From NCBI GenBank assembly GCA_964448855.1, contig CAYUXI010000035.1, forward strand, positions 1 to 7,725: a stretch of DNA of 7,725 bases. Direction: 5' to 3'. Positions 5,974-7,725 of the stretch are shown here, in pieces; within the stretch, counting starts at the first letter, position 1; each line of letters opens with the position of its first letter. The notes under the pieces were generated by a model that worked only from the letters and a program-made list of their open reading frames with translations, was not told the DNA's origin and did no database searches. Made by a program: the position numbers and the translations under genes. The DNA comes from QAMX01 sp964448855 (GTDB lineage Bacteria; Bacillota; Clostridia; Oscillospirales; QAMX01).

Positions 5974-6969
5974 ATGCGACGAATCCATGAAAATCGGTTG
6001 CGGGAAAATTGCAGGAAGGAGGTTCTACCTCTGGTGGAGAAACTGATAGAAATTAACAGCTATCCGGTTGCAAATGTACTGGATTTGCTGCTTCAAGATA
6101 AAACAACAAAGAAAAACATCATCTGGGCAACAGACACCTACGAGGAGTTTGGCAAAGGCTTCACAGACAAAGAACAGATAGATGTGTATATGCTGTTGCG
6201 GAGAACCGATATCATTCGTCCGCGCATACAGAAATCTCTGGAGGCACAGGCGCAGCGAACCCGAAAAAAGGCAGAGGTGTTCACTCCTGCGTGGCTGTGT
6301 AATCAGATGAATAACGCTCTCGATGAGGACTGGTTTGGGCGCACAGGTGTATTTAATACAGAAAACGCGAATCATACATGGACGGTCACGGAGGAAAAAA
6401 TTGAATTTCCGAAGAGAAAAAAATGGCAGCACTATGTGGATTCCCGCCGGCTCGAAATCACCTGCGGAGAAGCGCCGTATCTGGTTTCCCGATATGATGT
6501 AGCTACAGGAGAATTGATTACCCCCCCAATACAGCGTATCGGCATACTCGATAGAAAGCTGCGAATCGTAAACGAAAATACTGATACATATGAGGATTGG
6601 TTGAAATGGACGCTCCGTGCTTTCGAGGCGTGCTATGGCTACGAGTATCAGGGAGACAATGTGTTGATTGCGAGAATCAATCTGCTGCTGACTTTCCTGG
6701 ATTATTATGAGGAACGCTGGGAACAGCAGCCGGACAGCAAATTGCTGGAACAAATAGCAAATAAAATTGCTTGGAACATCTGGCAGATGGACGGACTGAA
6801 AGACACGGTGCCTCTGGGAAAGCCGTATGAGGAATATCGGCAACTGACTCTTTTTGATATGTTTGGTGCAGAGGATACAAACGAAGATGTATCAGAAGCC
6901 GTGCCGTGCAGGATATTCAACTGGAGAAGCAAGGCTTCCATGAAGTTTATGGATGCAAAGGAGATGTGA
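5974..6969 (+). CDS. Restriction-modification DNA methyltransferase, N-terminal/SAM-binding component
   Basis: A 331-residue protein with the order expected for the front half of an Eco57I-like gamma-type adenine methyltransferase. It has a helical N-terminal region (about 17-95), then R-T-R-K-K-A-E-V-F103-T-P-A-W with the F-T-P motif before the catalytic core. L160-E-I-T-C164-G-E-A-P-Y stands where motif I (D-P-A-C-G-S-G) is normally found, and G222-Y-E-Y-Q-G-D-N-V-L-I-A-R-I-N resembles the motif III region. The catalytic NPPY is absent and lies in the next gene, so the pair probably forms one enzyme. The gene is visibly richer in A/T-ending codons than the glycan operon, a sign of separate origin. 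ATG 5974 gives the longest frame but lacks a ribosome site; a start at CTG 6031 or GTG 6034 behind AAGGAGG is possible. It could be only the methylation part of a larger system continuing outside the window. Confidence 0.78.
   Translation: MRRIHENRLRENCRKEVLPLVEKLIEINSYPVANVLDLLLQDKTTKKNIIWATDTYEEFGKGFTDKEQIDVYMLLRRTDIIRPRIQKSLEAQAQRTRKKAEVFTPAWLCNQMNNALDEDWFGRTGVFNTENANHTWTVTEEKIEFPKRKKWQHYVDSRRLEITCGEAPYLVSRYDVATGELITPPIQRIGILDRKLRIVNENTDTYEDWLKWTLRAFEACYGYEYQGDNVLIARINLLLTFLDYYEERWEQQPDSKLLEQIANKIAWNIWQMDGLKDTVPLGKPYEEYRQLTLFDMFGAEDTNEDVSEAVPCRIFNWRSKASMKFMDAKEM
6016..6022 (+). promoter_or_regulatory. Strong ribosome-site sequence inside the 5' end of the methyltransferase gene
   Basis: AAGGAGG lies 14 codons inside the frame that starts at ATG 5974. 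It is 8 bases before an in-frame CTG (6031) and 11 before an in-frame GTG (6034). ATG 5974 itself has no recognisable ribosome site. The true start may therefore be 6031/6034, giving a protein 19-20 residues shorter. Confidence 0.4.
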
Positions 6970-6972
6970 GAT

Positions 6973-7725
6973 ATGGGAAAAAAGTTGTTTGATTATGTGA
7001 TTGGAAATCCTCCGTATAATGAAGATTTTGAGAACTCTGGAGAAAACGGTAATTTTGCAAAGCCTGTATATAACCTTTTTATGGACGCTACATATGAAGT
7101 GGCTGGCAAAGTTGAATTAATCCACCCTGCTCGATTTCTATTCAACGCTGGTAGCACACCTAAAGCATGGAACAACAAAATGTTGAGTGATGAACATTTC
7201 AAAGTATTGCATTATGACGCAAATAGCACAGCTGTTTTCCCGAATACTGATATTAAAGGCGGTATAGCCATCAGTTATCGAGATGCTTCAAAAGATTTTG
7301 GTGCGATCAAAACTTTTACCGCTTTCCCTGAACTAAACGGTATTGTAAATAAAGCCGCCGCTTCTGACGAAGCCCATAGTGTTGCATCAATCGTGTACAC
7401 ACAGGTGCGATTTGATTTAGATGCGCTGTATACTGATCATCCGGAATGTCAAAATATCATTGGTTCTGGCGGAAAAGACAAGCGGTTTAGAAATAACGCA
7501 TTTGATAAGATCAACATTTTTACGGACGCTCCTGCAGATGCCAATGATATAAAAGTGCTGGGTATCCTGAAGAATAAGCGCGCATGGAAATATATTCCTG
7601 TAAAATATGTTGATATATTACATGAAAATCTCAGCAAATGGAAAGTTCTTGTTCCTCGTGCGAATGGTTCTGGAGCTTTAGGCGAGGTGTTGTCCACGCC
7701 GTTAATCGGCGAGCCGTTAATCGGC
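6973..7725 (+). CDS. Eco57I-like DNA adenine methyltransferase, catalytic component, C-terminus off the window
   Basis: An open frame of 251 codons runs off the right edge. It begins M-G-K-K-L-F-D7-Y-V-I-G-N12-P-P-Y15-N, the motif IV (N-P-P-Y) of N6-adenine methyltransferases, placed unusually at the very N-terminus. It continues with blocks I recall from Eco57I-type methylase proteins: V-E-L-I-H-P-A-R-F-L-F-N-A-G-S, V-F-P-N-T-D-I-K-G-G, and L-S-T-P-L-I-G-E-P-L-I-G at the visible end. The later part would form the target-recognition region. The ribosome site AAGGAG (6958-6963) lies in the end of the upstream gene; the start is 3 bases after its stop, so the two are translationally coupled. 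Motif I is missing here and supplied by the upstream protein, so they probably act as a heterodimer that methylates DNA adenine. Any nuclease or helicase partner would lie downstream, outside the window. Confidence 0.88.
   Translation, partial: MGKKLFDYVIGNPPYNEDFENSGENGNFAKPVYNLFMDATYEVAGKVELIHPARFLFNAGSTPKAWNNKMLSDEHFKVLHYDANSTAVFPNTDIKGGIAISYRDASKDFGAIKTFTAFPELNGIVNKAAASDEAHSVASIVYTQVRFDLDALYTDHPECQNIIGSGGKDKRFRNNAFDKINIFTDAPADANDIKVLGILKNKRAWKYIPVKYVDILHENLSKWKVLVPRANGSGALGEVLSTPLIGEPLIG
7698..7725 (+). repeat. Short direct repeat within the methyltransferase gene
   Basis: GCCGTTAATCGGC occurs at 7698-7710 and again at 7713-7725, separated by GA. It encodes the P-L-I-G-E-P-L-I-G protein repeat in frame, so it may simply reflect the protein sequence. 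Confidence 0.7.

Noticed and set aside
6025..6843. 272-codon minus-strand open frame
   Set aside because: It is antisense to the methyltransferase component, whose conserved motifs are on the plus strand; it has no ribosome site and no known domain.

Overview
The window looks like accessory DNA from a GC-rich clostridial gut-type bacterium, most likely in the Ruminococcaceae/Oscillospiraceae (inference). The reasons are Gram-positive Shine-Dalgarno sequences (AAGGAGG-like), a TagD/TagB-type teichoic-acid module, and hairpin repeats built on CCAGCTCCCTC/GAGGGAGCTGG, a type I associate with that group. No rRNA, tRNA or CRISPR array was found.

Layout. (1) 1-653, minus strand: two tightly spaced genes. 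The upstream one (270-653) is the C-terminal part of a protein with a JAB/JAMM-like H-T-H-P motif and has no normal start. The downstream one (1-259) is a small unknown protein that runs off the window edge. (2) 669-929: three tandem copies of a hairpin-rich repeat, sitting exactly where the N-terminus of the JAB-like gene should be, with a degraded fourth copy near 1014-1060. (3) 1295-1669: a strong promoter and a leader of about 340 nt, rich in hairpins. It includes a terminator-like hairpin followed by T7, and a 32-bp direct repeat. (4) 1670-5473: a four-gene plus-strand operon encoding a GT2 glycosyltransferase, a Wzx-type flippase, a TagB/TagF-type glycerophosphotransferase and glycerol-3-phosphate cytidylyltransferase (TagD). 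It is closed by a 14-bp-stem terminator at 5556-5589. (5) 5590-5973: a noncoding spacer with another copy of the repeat core and an extended -10 promoter. (6) 5974-7725: two genes of an Eco57I-like adenine DNA methyltransferase, with the cofactor-binding part in one reading frame and the NPPY catalytic motif in the next. The second gene runs off the window.

How the genes work together. TagD makes CDP-glycerol and the TagB-like enzyme transfers glycerol phosphate from it. The GT2 enzyme adds sugar to a lipid-linked glycan, and the flippase would move the product across the membrane. This is a compact, self-bounded module for a glycerol-phosphate-bearing surface glycan. It uses a Wzx-type exporter in place of the classical TagGH ABC transporter. 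The restriction-modification genes are visibly more A/T-rich than the glycan operon, which suggests separate acquisition.

The most interesting unexplained feature is the long structured leader of the glycan operon, a possible attenuation device. No wholly new system can be demonstrated from the sequence alone.
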